Below are positions 41,873 to 51,532 of a stretch of DNA of 64,000 nt, piece after piece. This DNA comes from Epithemia pelagica (taxonomy: Eukaryota > Bacillariophyta > Bacillariophyceae > Surirellales > Surirellaceae), in assembly GCA_946965045.2 (NCBI GenBank), contig OX337230.1, positions 1,798,001 through 1,862,000 of the forward strand, read 5' to 3'. The translations under genes and the position numbers were made by a program. Position 1 is the stretch's first letter; every line of letters begins with the position of its first letter. The notes under the pieces were generated by a model that saw only the letters and a list, made by a program, of their open reading frames with translations, searched no databases and was not told the origin of the DNA.

Positions 41873-42973
41873 ATGGAAGGGGCTGAGCAAGCTACAGGAG
41901 ATGTTGCGGAACGTGTTGTCCCAGCGCCAGAGTCGATGGACAGCACGGATACCATTGAAAGCAACAGTGGATGCAACACACCTTCTCAGGGTAACCCAAG
42001 CGTTAAACCAGCATTGAAAAAGGATGACATGGTCAATGAAAAGAAGGATCGACATCTAAAATGGGATGAGAAAGCAATTGAAGAGCATGACCTGCTCCGT
42101 GGAACTCGAATGAAAATTGATGAACCAAATACACCGTATGCTCAGTACGATTCTGGGGCTGAGAGCGATAGTTCAAGAGCGAAATCTCCAGCACAACAAA
42201 GGGTAACGTTGAGTTGGGATGTACTTCAGACAAAACTGGACAGTGTTGCCGCAGTTAGATTGGCCTATCCCAGCAGTCCTGGATCCTCTCATGCCGGTGA
42301 CCAATCTGATGTTGAAGAAGAACGGAGGAAAGAAATGCGTCGTCTGGAATTCAAAGAGCACAGAAAGCGCCATTACAACGAGATGGAATTAGTGCGCAAG
42401 TTTCAACTTGAGAACGAGGATGATGATGATGATGAGAATCTTGGAAGTGTTAGTGGATCAAACACTCCTTCTAGCTACAAACCTAAACCAGCTTTGAAGA
42501 AAGATGATGATATGGTAAATGAAAAGAAAGACCGGCATTTGAAATGGGACGAAAAAGCCATCGAAGAGCATGACCAGCTACGGGGAACTCGCATGAAAAT
42601 TGATGAACCGAAGACTCCATTTGCTCAGTACGATTCCGGCGCTGAAAGTGATAGCAGTGCACGGGCCAAGTCTCCAGCCCAACAAAGAGTGACACTAAGC
42701 TGGGATGTTCTTCAAACAAAGCTAGATAGCGTGGCGGCAGTCCGTTCTGCCTATCCCAGTAGTCCGGGTTCGTCACACGCAGGTGAAGCCGACCAATCCG
42801 ATCCTGAACAAGAATGGAAAAAAGAAGAGCGTCGATTGGAATTCAGAGAGCACAGAAAACGTCATTACAATGAGATGGAGTTAGTACGGAGATTTCGGCA
42901 GGAGCACGCAGATGATGACGATGATGAGGACGACGATGGAGATGCGGATGTCGAAGATGCTAACGAGGAGTAG
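41873..42973 (+). CDS. Protein phosphatase inhibitor-2-like protein with two tandem inhibitor domains
   Basis: 366 aa from the ATG at 41873 (a GTG-started extension upstream is ignored). Two near-identical halves of about 150 residues each carry the inhibitor-2 landmarks: HLKWDEKAIEEHD, MKIDEP-TPYAQYDSG (the conserved MKIDEPxTPY site), an LSWDVLQTKLDSVAAVR segment and EHRKRHYNEMELVR, matching the family K-HYNE helix. Inhibitor-2 is an intrinsically disordered regulator of PP1. The usual protein has one such set in about 200 aa, so this is an internal duplication. Codons between halves differ at many silent sites although the protein is conserved, so the duplication is not recent. The C-terminus is a long Asp/Glu run. 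Confidence 0.88.
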   Translation: MEGAEQATGDVAERVVPAPESMDSTDTIESNSGCNTPSQGNPSVKPALKKDDMVNEKKDRHLKWDEKAIEEHDLLRGTRMKIDEPNTPYAQYDSGAESDSSRAKSPAQQRVTLSWDVLQTKLDSVAAVRLAYPSSPGSSHAGDQSDVEEERRKEMRRLEFKEHRKRHYNEMELVRKFQLENEDDDDDENLGSVSGSNTPSSYKPKPALKKDDDMVNEKKDRHLKWDEKAIEEHDQLRGTRMKIDEPKTPFAQYDSGAESDSSARAKSPAQQRVTLSWDVLQTKLDSVAAVRSAYPSSPGSSHAGEADQSDPEQEWKKEERRLEFREHRKRHYNEMELVRRFRQEHADDDDDEDDDGDADVEDANEE

Positions 42974-43184
42974 TAGTCTACAAATGTGATGAGAAACCTC
43001 CCTACTCGACAAGCAGCCGGCTATCAGTGCTTGTAGAAAAGGATTGAAAGGCGTTTGTCGCGAGAAACAATCCTAAATAGCCTGTTTTAATAACATGGTA
43101 TAGAGATGACAAAAATCTGAAGGTTCTTTGAGGGAGTACACGTACGTGCATGACCACAATGGTTGTGTGCAGTTCTTGCCGTCA

Positions 43185-45770
43185 TTATTTCTTCTTCTTC
43201 TTCTTTTTATTCCGAGACGCTTTTCGCTCCTTGGCAGAAGAAAATGTTCCCTTATTTCGTGTTTCCATCTCGTCCTTTCTAATGTTGTCGGCTGGATTGT
43301 CCAATGTTGCCAAGACACGGCATAGTTTATCTGTAGAGTCCGATGTGCTTGTCAAAGGGCCCGTGGAAAAGTCGTCAATTTCTTCGGGGCTCTGGTAGTC
43401 CCAGATTGCCAGCTGAGATTTCTTGAACACCAAAAATTCCATGGATGTGCTAGATGTCTCACCACCAACGTAGTCAGACCAAGGCATGAGTAAAGGGCTC
43501 ACAACAACATCATCTGGACCAATATCTTCATTTTTAGGAAGCTCGTCTGAAAGGCAGACTTTTGCCATCTCCCCTTTCCATTCACCGTCTGCGATAATCG
43601 TGACAGACTCTCCCGCAGAAAGTTCGTAGCTGTCGGGAATCAGTCGGAGACCCTGCTCTCGAAGACGGTCTGCGTCATCCTTGACGGCCCTCCGAACAGT
43701 TCGTACTTCGGATAAAATATCACCCACCAGCTCCAGAGAGTCCCGACTATCTTTGATTTTCTTGTAATACTCGTCCAGTCGTTTCTCCAATAGGCCAAAA
43801 TGTCGTACGTAGCTCAGTGCGACTCGTCGTAAGGCAGCTTGGCATTCAACTGTATCCATGCGGTATTTTTCTGCTTTTACTCTTGCGCTTTCCGCCATCT
43901 GGAGTTCTAATTGCATAGACTCAGTGAGGGATTCAAGAAATTTAGCCTCCTCATGTTCAGTATCCAGAAGGAAAGTGGCACGTTCGAGTACATCGTTTGG
44001 TAACTTCGGTGTACACCGAGATGCCGCGCTGAGTGCAGACGACTCACCAATTATTCCGTATTGAAGCTGATAAGCTTGGCGTTGTGAACTTTCCGAAGCA
44101 GATGCAATCATCTTAACTGACGCGCATCCAAAATCGGGACTCTTAAACGAAAGAGTTTTCAAACGAGGACAGTGAGTAGTGCCGACAATACGCACTCCTG
44201 AATTGGAGAGCATTTTTTCCATGATAGAGTGAGCAATGGCACCCCCTGCATTCTGATCAGTTCCACCTCCAATTTCATCAAGAAGTAACAAATTGAAATG
44301 CGATTCATCTGACTCTACTGTCTCACTGACGAGGTTGGAGTATTCCGCGAGTTTTCCCATGAATGTCGACTGACCGTCCGAGACACTTTGGCAGTCTCCA
44401 ATCGATGCGTGGATCCCATCAAAGAAGTCAACGCGAACACGACGTGGTCCTGCTTCTCCTTTTGACGTGACTGGGATTGGGATTCCGAGCTTCACAAAGG
44501 CGGCGGCCACTCCAAACGATTTCATCGCTACCGTTTTGCCGCCCCCATTGACCCCGCTAATGATCAGCGCACGATCTCTACCAGACCCTGATAACTTCAG
44601 GTCGATCGGAACAGCGTCATCCGAATCGAGAAGTGGATGACAAAAACCATCGACGGTAATTGTGCCATTGTATTTGACCTTCGGTACAACGCATGCATGG
44701 TCAGCCCCAAATGCCGCCTTTGCGAAGATCGTGTCAAGGCGCGCCACTGTTGACAAACCACGGTCGATTTCATGCCTTCGTCTGGATACCTTAACGACGA
44801 GATCATGACGGATCATTTCCTCAATGTTGCTGATTTCTTCCTGGAGCTCCGCCAGTTCTTTATCTAAATTTTGCCTTCTCGCATTGACTGTCGCTTTTTG
44901 CAGTTCATCTTCCCTTTCTCGGAGAAGACGAAGGACAGGGAACTTTTGATTACTGAAACGGAATTGATAGCTCTGTCGTCCACTGGGGTCGAGCGCTGTC
45001 TTCACTCGTGTCACTTCCACACTTCCTCCAAGATCGCCAGATATATCACCGAGGTTGCTCGCGTGAATACCACAACCAATTTTTGCAAGATTTGGAGTCC
45101 AGGTTTGTATTGGAGCGGACGAGGCCCAGTCATAGACACGTAACAACTTGTGTATTACTTGATCAGCTTTTAGAATATCTTCCAATGTCCACTTTTCTAC
45201 AGGAGAATCTAACCACTCATCGTCATCAGTATCTGCTATGGAAGATGTGTCGAATGGTCCCGAATTCGCACCGTAAATATCAGGAAGGGTCAAGTTCTCA
45301 ACTTGGTGCATCGCCACAATCTCGGTGTCAGACGAGAGCAACTGCAGTGCTTCACGAACAACTTCAAACTCTTGTCGAGCTTGCTCAGAGGTTTGAGAGA
45401 CTGTAATGCTAAATGCAGTTTCCCGTGAAAATCTGTCTGTACCGCTTGACCTTGCCCACTTTTGTCGAGATGGTACCGACGATTGAGACTGGAAAAATCC
45501 CTTCCGTTTCCCCTCCTTTGATCCATCCCCCGCCAGGCCCAAAAGCGCCATACGCCCACGCCTTGTTCCAGCATACTGTGATATTTTCTGGACAATTTCA
45601 GAGAGATCCAATGTTGTCCAAATGCTTGCTGTTGACGGAAGAGTAGGATGCGGTGGACTTTGTCTCGAAAGAGGGAGATCGAACTGGTTGTCTGGCCGTG
45701 CTGGGTCTCCCGGTTCCCGTGACAGCGATGAGAGCAGTAACAACGATAAGGACGGCAACGAGCGCATCAT
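43185..45770 (-). CDS. MutS2-like ATPase without a Smr domain
   Basis: 861 aa from tandem ATGs at 45770/45767. The N-terminus (LPSLSLLLLSSLS) is hydrophobic and may be an organelle signal. The core fits MutS family domains III–V: ISQYAGTRRGRMALLGL near residue 60, a long coiled-coil clamp (about 280–330), Walker A ISGVNGGGKTVAMKSFG (about residue 405), Walker B LLLLDEIGGGTDQN (about 490) and the switch region VGTTHCPRLKTLS. A glycine-rich ESVTIIADGEWKGEMAKV stretch near 720 looks like the KOW-like piece of MutS2. The C-terminus is a Lys run with no Smr nuclease domain, unlike bacterial MutS2 and many plant forms. MutS2 acts in recombination suppression and ribosome rescue in bacteria; the role here is inferred. 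Confidence 0.85.
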   Translation of the reverse strand: MMRSLPSLSLLLLSSLSREPGDPARPDNQFDLPLSRQSPPHPTLPSTASIWTTLDLSEIVQKISQYAGTRRGRMALLGLAGDGSKEGKRKGFFQSQSSVPSRQKWARSSGTDRFSRETAFSITVSQTSEQARQEFEVVREALQLLSSDTEIVAMHQVENLTLPDIYGANSGPFDTSSIADTDDDEWLDSPVEKWTLEDILKADQVIHKLLRVYDWASSAPIQTWTPNLAKIGCGIHASNLGDISGDLGGSVEVTRVKTALDPSGRQSYQFRFSNQKFPVLRLLREREDELQKATVNARRQNLDKELAELQEEISNIEEMIRHDLVVKVSRRRHEIDRGLSTVARLDTIFAKAAFGADHACVVPKVKYNGTITVDGFCHPLLDSDDAVPIDLKLSGSGRDRALIISGVNGGGKTVAMKSFGVAAAFVKLGIPIPVTSKGEAGPRRVRVDFFDGIHASIGDCQSVSDGQSTFMGKLAEYSNLVSETVESDESHFNLLLLDEIGGGTDQNAGGAIAHSIMEKMLSNSGVRIVGTTHCPRLKTLSFKSPDFGCASVKMIASASESSQRQAYQLQYGIIGESSALSAASRCTPKLPNDVLERATFLLDTEHEEAKFLESLTESMQLELQMAESARVKAEKYRMDTVECQAALRRVALSYVRHFGLLEKRLDEYYKKIKDSRDSLELVGDILSEVRTVRRAVKDDADRLREQGLRLIPDSYELSAGESVTIIADGEWKGEMAKVCLSDELPKNEDIGPDDVVVSPLLMPWSDYVGGETSSTSMEFLVFKKSQLAIWDYQSPEEIDDFSTGPLTSTSDSTDKLCRVLATLDNPADNIRKDEMETRNKGTFSSAKERKASRNKKKKKKK

Positions 45771-46352
45771 CAAGCCATCGAGGAATGTTCACATCAAGAA
45801 ACATGGTCTCTGCAATATCTGGGTTCGGCTACTGAAACTTTCGCAGTCGGTTTTCTATCGCAAATCGCAATACGAGTTAGGCCCAAGAGGTAAGCAAAAT
45901 CTAACAGGTAGAAGATTGGGAATGTTGGTCGTTGACGACATTGATGTGACAATGACCATCAATCTGGTTGCTGGTTGCGCAGTCACCCGTCCCAGTCACG
46001 TCACTGACTGCCTCTCTTGAACTTGAACGGAGTATTGGGAAGTACACTATTATTGTAGCCCCACCACCTGCGAAATCCCCCAAAACACATGAGCGAAATA
46101 AGCGAAATAAGCCCAGCTCTTGTTGAATGACCAATTGCCAATTGGCTGCGCCAGTGGTAGGGCAAATAATGATTCGTCATTCGTCACCGGAACAAGAAAT
46201 TCTAACAACAATATGATATTGGTCCGGTATCCGGTAGAGTTGAGGCTAAAAGTGAAGGTCGAAGCATTTCATCGGTCGTTGATTCACCATGAGAGTTTTG
46301 TTAGAACCCAGTTGTTCGTTGATGACAACAACAGAAACAAAGAAGAGAGAAG
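45771..46352. promoter_or_regulatory. Divergent region between MutS2-like gene and broken gene
   Basis: 582 bp between divergent starts. No ORF with coding character and no repeat. A bidirectional promoter is inferred from layout only. Confidence 0.25.
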
Positions 46353-47404
46353 ATGGATAATCCACTCCAGTATCGCGAGCAGGTCGAAGCTGCTAACGAA
46401 GAGTTCTTCAATGGACTTTCACCGGAAGAGCAACGCAAACGGTCGCTAGGGCGCTACTTTGCGGCACTGGAAACGGTCTTCGATCGAGGCGCTGTGGCCC
46501 TTTCATCGTCTTGGTTCGCCCGCATCAGACGCTCCGAAGAGCAGGGAAGACGACTGTACCCCTCAACCGCAAATCAGGAATTTTTGGACGTCTTGTCAGA
46601 AGCCGGAACGGATGTCTCCGACACCACGAATACTCTCCAGATCAATTCCTCCGTAGACTTTCTATCAAATGTTCTGTCGGAAAAGGCATACCTCTTATCT
46701 AATGCGAAGCTTTATCATGCGGCTTACTTACACATTGGGCAAGCAGTAACGGGTGTCTTCGTGGCTGAGAGTTTCAAACGAAGGAAGCTCTTGAATGGAA
46801 TGAAGGGGAGACATCGACTCCGGTATCAAGCATAACAAATTCAACAAATTGTACCTCAAGAGTCAGAAACATTTTTTGGGTTCAACACCGCCGGCTCTAA
46901 TTGTGGTCCCTCTTATGCCCCTGGATCTGATCAAAGATTGGGACGGGATCACGCCCTACTCTGCCATGGTACTGCCGTGTGGACCGTTGGGTAGGCAAGC
47001 CGCCGAAGATGTCCTCAAGTATTCCAGAGAACAGTGCTCAAAGGATGAAGTTGAGATCGCCGTATCAGTACTGGCAACATTCATCCGCGATATTGCCGAG
47101 TCCCTAGTAGACATGGAACACAATATTGTCGCCGAATTTGATACTTACGCAGGTCAAACAAATGATAGCTCTGTCTGCCGGTGGAAAGAGCTGGTTCGAG
47201 AGCTTCGTGGTGCGGCGAATCCATCGATCAATCAGAATTGCCAAAGGAACGCTCTCCCATATTAGTTCTTGCCTTCCGGATCCTTTTCTTTTGGCACTCA
47301 AGGGGGCCGTCAACTACTCCTCCCATATCGGGACGAAGCTCATGCCCTCTTGTCCAGCAGGAAAAGTTGATTTGGAAGATTTGTCGGACGACGAAAGAGT
47401 GTAA
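46353..47404 (+). pseudogene. Unrecognised gene with frame breaks (pseudogene, sequence error or unresolved introns)
   Basis: Coding character passes through several frames without good splice signals. The start is frame 46353 (MDNPLQYREQVEAANEEFF … HIGQAVTGVFVAES). A short stretch in another frame around 46770–46805 reads QTKEALEWNEG. Then come DIDSGIKHNKFNKLYLKSQK … VRELRGAANPS in the frame of 46849, and finally LPDPFLLALKGAVNYS … VDLEDLSDDERV in a third frame to 47404. One missing base in the TTT run near 46774 and one in the GGGG run near 46806 would restore the first two joins. No family recognised. The protein would be about 350 aa. Either the gene has decayed or the assembly has homopolymer errors. 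Confidence 0.5.
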
Positions 47405-47724
47405 AGGTTAATGACTGTGCATGATCATGCGAATGGACTTCACGCCCTTTGATGTCAGTGGAATTCTACGTAAGCGTCGCGAATGCAGTTGTGGTCAGGC
47501 CAATCCTTCACTTCCATCCCGCACATTCAGATAAAGCAAGTCTCTTAGTCGCAATGAATCTACTGCTATGCAACAACTATACTCACGAATCAGAGGTTGG
47601 CGATGCTCTGTATGCGCCGCTAGAGCAGAAGCTTTAGAGAAAACTGAAGGACTAGACTGGTAACCGAACTCTTTTCAGTATTCCATTTCACCCTATTTTT
47701 CAATTACTTATCACTCCATTTGCT

Positions 47725-48261
47725 ATGTTGTTTGACATGCCCGTATGCGGATTCATCCCAATGCGTTTGGACAAGCTCCTCCTCAATCTCACCCACCAAC
47801 ACTTCAACTACAAACGACAGGGCACAGACATGAGGAGCGAGAGCATCGTCGATGCAATCCTACCCATGTCTTACCAAGAACGAAGACGATTGGGACTCCA
47901 AGCTAGATTCACCTTCAGTTCTCCCAAGGACACACCCCCGGTGGTCATTGTGAACGACGGCGAACTAGAGGAGCTCCCTATCGTTGATGCCCAGGTAGTT
48001 GATAACGGCGACCGAGTGCGAGTGGACCGTACGAAAGGGCTAGAAAACCTAAACCCTACACTAAAAGCTAGCCTCCACACTCCACATCAGGGTGACCGTT
48101 TAGACAGTCTAAAATATTTCGGGTCTAAAATAAATCTAAAAGTACTGTTAGACTGTATAAAATGTCTAAAACAGGGTCTAAAATCTCTCCGTGGTTTTGT
48201 ACGGCGAAGCAATAACCCTAACCCTAGTCAGCCAGCTTCTAGGAGCGAGCATTGTCTATGA
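47725..48261 (+). CDS. Doubtful hypothetical ORF
   Basis: 178 codons from an ATG. Only the first 110 residues (SYQERRRLGLQARFTFSS, PPVVIVNDGELEELPIVDAQ) look protein-like. The rest reads into the TCTAAAA-rich element at 48091, which probably disrupted or truncated it. It may be a fragment of an older gene. 47405–47724 upstream holds nothing clear. Confidence 0.25.
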   Translation: MLFDMPVCGFIPMRLDKLLLNLTHQHFNYKRQGTDMRSESIVDAILPMSYQERRRLGLQARFTFSSPKDTPPVVIVNDGELEELPIVDAQVVDNGDRVRVDRTKGLENLNPTLKASLHTPHQGDRLDSLKYFGSKINLKVLLDCIKCLKQGLKSLRGFVRRSNNPNPSQPASRSEHCL

Positions 48262-48559
48262 CAACACATCCAGAGGACCTCATAGCTTCATCATCTAAGT
48301 TATTGGATGGTATGGATAACATTGTTCTTGCACTCTCTAAGCATGAGAGAGGATAACTGAGAGACCTTACTTTGTTCATTGCGATGGCATTGAGATGAAT
48401 GAGGCAGAACGGTCTCCTACTCACGCAGAGGTGGCGGCGCTACTGAAGGGTTAAGGTTAAGAGTCTAAGAATTTTATTTTAGACTCGACCTCTGTCTAAA
48501 ATAATTATACCCTTTTAGACCGGGTCTAAAAGTGGGGGTATAATTAGACTCCGGTCACC
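48091..48559. repeat. TCTAAAA-rich short inverted-repeat element (MITE-like)
   Basis: 469 bp bounded by GGTGACCG (48091–48098) and its inverse CGGTCACC (48552–48559). Inside both ends are repeated TCTAAAA/TTTTAGA motifs: gtctaaaat, gggtctaaaa and ttttagactcg. No coding. The DIRS-like copy B starts at the very next base, so it inserted at this element's edge or the edge is shared. Confidence 0.5.
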
Positions 48560-49042
48560 CTCAATGTACACCCAAGTTAAGATGGGACCAAGGAACATGG
48601 TCAGGCCACGTCATGAAGTCTGAGCATTGGCTTTGGAGTGCAAGTCGGGCGGTCCACCCAAAAGAAGAGCCGGCCTCGCTGTCACACAAAGAATGAGGCA
48701 GAACGGGCGTGCAATTCGGAAGAGGAAGTTCTAAAAAGAACATGTGCATCCCATCTACTGCGACAAAGCCTCTTCCATTCCGTATCTCAAAGTGGACTGC
48801 CTCCAAATAGAGGATCGTCTGATTCAAGAAGCATGGGCACTCTTGAATCAAACAACAATGCGCCAACAATGGATCCCTAATGGAGCGCGGCATGCGATCC
48901 ATGACAAACAAGCAAAGACGCAGCAAGCAAAACAAGATGGACACGGAGAGCTCACTCTTTGGGTTTTCTACGGTTCGTCGGCAAAGGTCTGATCCCCTTT
49001 GGCGCCGTTCTTGATTTCTAAAGAGTTGAAACTCCAACTTTC
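48560..49042 (+). repeat. A1 repeat of DIRS-like copy B
   Basis: 483 bp beginning CTCAATGTACACCC, matching A1 of copy A (18934–19416) with scattered substitutions. Confidence 0.85.
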
Positions 49043-49078
49043 TCTGCTCACTTCGCTCTCTTACTTACTCCTCCTACC

Positions 49079-51532
49079 ATGTCGGTTCCTCCTCCTCCTC
49101 CTCCTGCACAGGATGCTGATACGCTCCTCTCTGCGCTCGTCGCTTTGGCCTCCGTGGCTAACACCCCTGCGGCTGGGGCCGCCCGTCCCTCTACGGCGGC
49201 TCTGGGGGGGGATCGCGGTCAAATCTCCTTTGCTGCTGACCCTCCCACGGATGAGATGATGGTTCAAGGCACGGAAACCGCATTGTTTCCCGAGAGCACC
49301 ACGGACCCTACTGTCCTTGGACGCTCTACCGTTGGTAGTAAGTTTGGTGTCGTGGCACTTTGCGCAAGCGAATGTGCAGACAAGTTGTTGTGTTTGGGTC
49401 TCAAGCGCGGCGGAGCAACCTTTTGCATGGACCCCAAGTGCGTTAAAGCCGGGGACCATGGAACTGGTTTAGCTCCCGTCGACTTGGGACCCTCAGGAGG
49501 ATTGTTCATTACCAAGAACCCTGCCTCTGCCTTTTGCACTCCGGTTATCTCGTTGGATGAGATTTCTCAGGAGACGCTGGACCAAGTCCAGCATGAAAAA
49601 CACACTATGGAAGAATGGACGAAGAAATTTGTTGCTATGAAACGTCTTAATCAAGTTAAGAAAGAAGGTCACTTGGATGCCAGTCTGAAGGAAACGGAGC
49701 ATAAAATCTCCAAGGCTGACTCCCTCCGTACCCTGCTTACACTCAAGAAAGCTACCTCTACCTCCACCTCCTTCGTCGTTGAGAATTTCTCTCCTCACCA
49801 CAAGATTTTGGACGGGATCTGAAGGATGTGATTCGGAAGATTGCTGTTGACTCCTCCTTGGTTCCGATAACTCTTCGCGAAATCGAAGACTCGGTGATGG
49901 AAGCAGGAGAGGTGATCCAGACTTTGTCCTTGGAACAACAAACCATTTCGCGTCAAAACAGCACAGCCGTTGAAGCTCTAGGAATCAAATTTGATAAACT
50001 ATCCATGGAAATTGGACCTCGAGAGGACTTGCCGGACGAGTACCAAGCCCCGACCCTCTGGGGAATCATCTCGTCGATGATTCGATCCATTCAAGAATCC
50101 TCTCCCTCGACGACTGAATCTCACCAACGTGCGGTGGATAGTCGCCTTGCCGCGGTTGAGTCCTCTATTGCTGCTTTCTTTTCAACCATTCAAGGTCAAG
50201 TCTCTTCGAAGTTGTCGTCGATCCAAGTTGAGACTCGTAGCTCGGTAGACAAGCTTCGAAACCAATCGTGCAAGGCTTCAAAGGAATCCTCGATCGCTTG
50301 TCGGCCCTTGAATCTGACACGACGCTCACCAGCCGTATCCTGACCATCGAAACCAAGATGTCGTCCCATGAAATTTTGCTTAGCCAAATGGGAACCTTCT
50401 CGCAGATGTTCGGCGCAACACAGACGACATCCAACACAGGATCACCAGCGCTTAAAAGCAAAGTCACTGCACTTGAAGGGGACATCGCAAATCTGAGGAC
50501 TCTCTTGGGCGATGCCAATCTGGAAATGCAACGTCTCAAGGGCAAGGTTGACACTTCCACCATCAAGTTTGGAAACCTCGGTGTGGCAACGGTTGACGAC
50601 TGCAAAGCCTGGGTGGCCCTCAAGTTCGGGTCAAGAGCGTACGGCCTTTTGTTTGACCTCAACTTGGTGCTCGAATGGTGTGCCCCGCAGGAGAATGGGG
50701 ATGTTTTATCCATGCTGACTACCATGGAAAAACGCCACAAGATGCAGATCGCGACAACAAATGAAGCTCGAGCGATTTATGCGATGAAGAATGAATTTCC
50801 CCAGCTCTTGTACAAAGATTTCCCTGGCACTGGGCGGGATCCTTCGTTTCTCACTGCGATAAAGAGTACTCGGATTGGGAGTCGCCCGAGACGGGAGTTC
50901 GTGACCGAATCCTGAATCGTCTAGGTAACATTAACTCTATGTTCGGAGAGCAAATTGCCACAACGATGGCTAATGAACCTGAAGCCCGTTCCTTAGCCTT
51001 ATCTTTGCTTTCAGTTTCGGTGGGTTGTTGCCGTGAATTGGTAACCTATTTTGATGAAACCATGAATGAACTCACCATCAAGTCGAAGTTTACTACCCGC
51101 AAGGCCTTCAGTTTGGTTACCCAAGTGGTCAGGCGCTTCTTCATGGACTTATACAAGGTTAGGGCTCAAGTCTACTCGTCCCTTTCGACCACTGATAGTG
51201 CTGGGCAGTGCGCATGGATCCTTTACGGCGTCCTCCGTACCCACGATGTCATGAGCGATTACGTAAAAGCCCGTTTCAAGAACCATCCGTCCGTTTCAAG
51301 CGAATACATTCGCTTCCTTTCCACCAACTCAGGCTTCGAGTCCCTCAAGACGCTAGAAGATCAAGTGGAATCCTTGAAGCGTACCTCTGCTCAACTGGTC
51401 AAAGATGTTACCTCGGCCAAGAAAGCTTCCGATACGGCCAGCAGCACTGTGGACAGTGTCAAAAAGGATGTGGGCGAATTGAAGAAACAAGCCCAGCGTC
51501 GTGGTGGTTCTACCAACGGTGACAAGAAGTGA
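49079..51532 (+). pseudogene. DIRS-like ORF1 (gag-like), copy B, frameshifted
   Basis: Matches the 818-aa ORF1 of copy A from MSVPPPPPP to STNGDKK. Single-base losses relative to copy A break it: GGGG to GGG near 49815, a T lost near 50266 and a base lost in the GATGAAAG run near 50862. The result is four partial frames. The final TGA-CGG context is kept. Confidence 0.85.

Noticed and set aside
48212-48230. Telomere-like (CCCTAA)2 string
   Set aside because: Only about two units within a TCTAAAA/CTAACC-rich repeat; too short to call an interstitial telomeric repeat.
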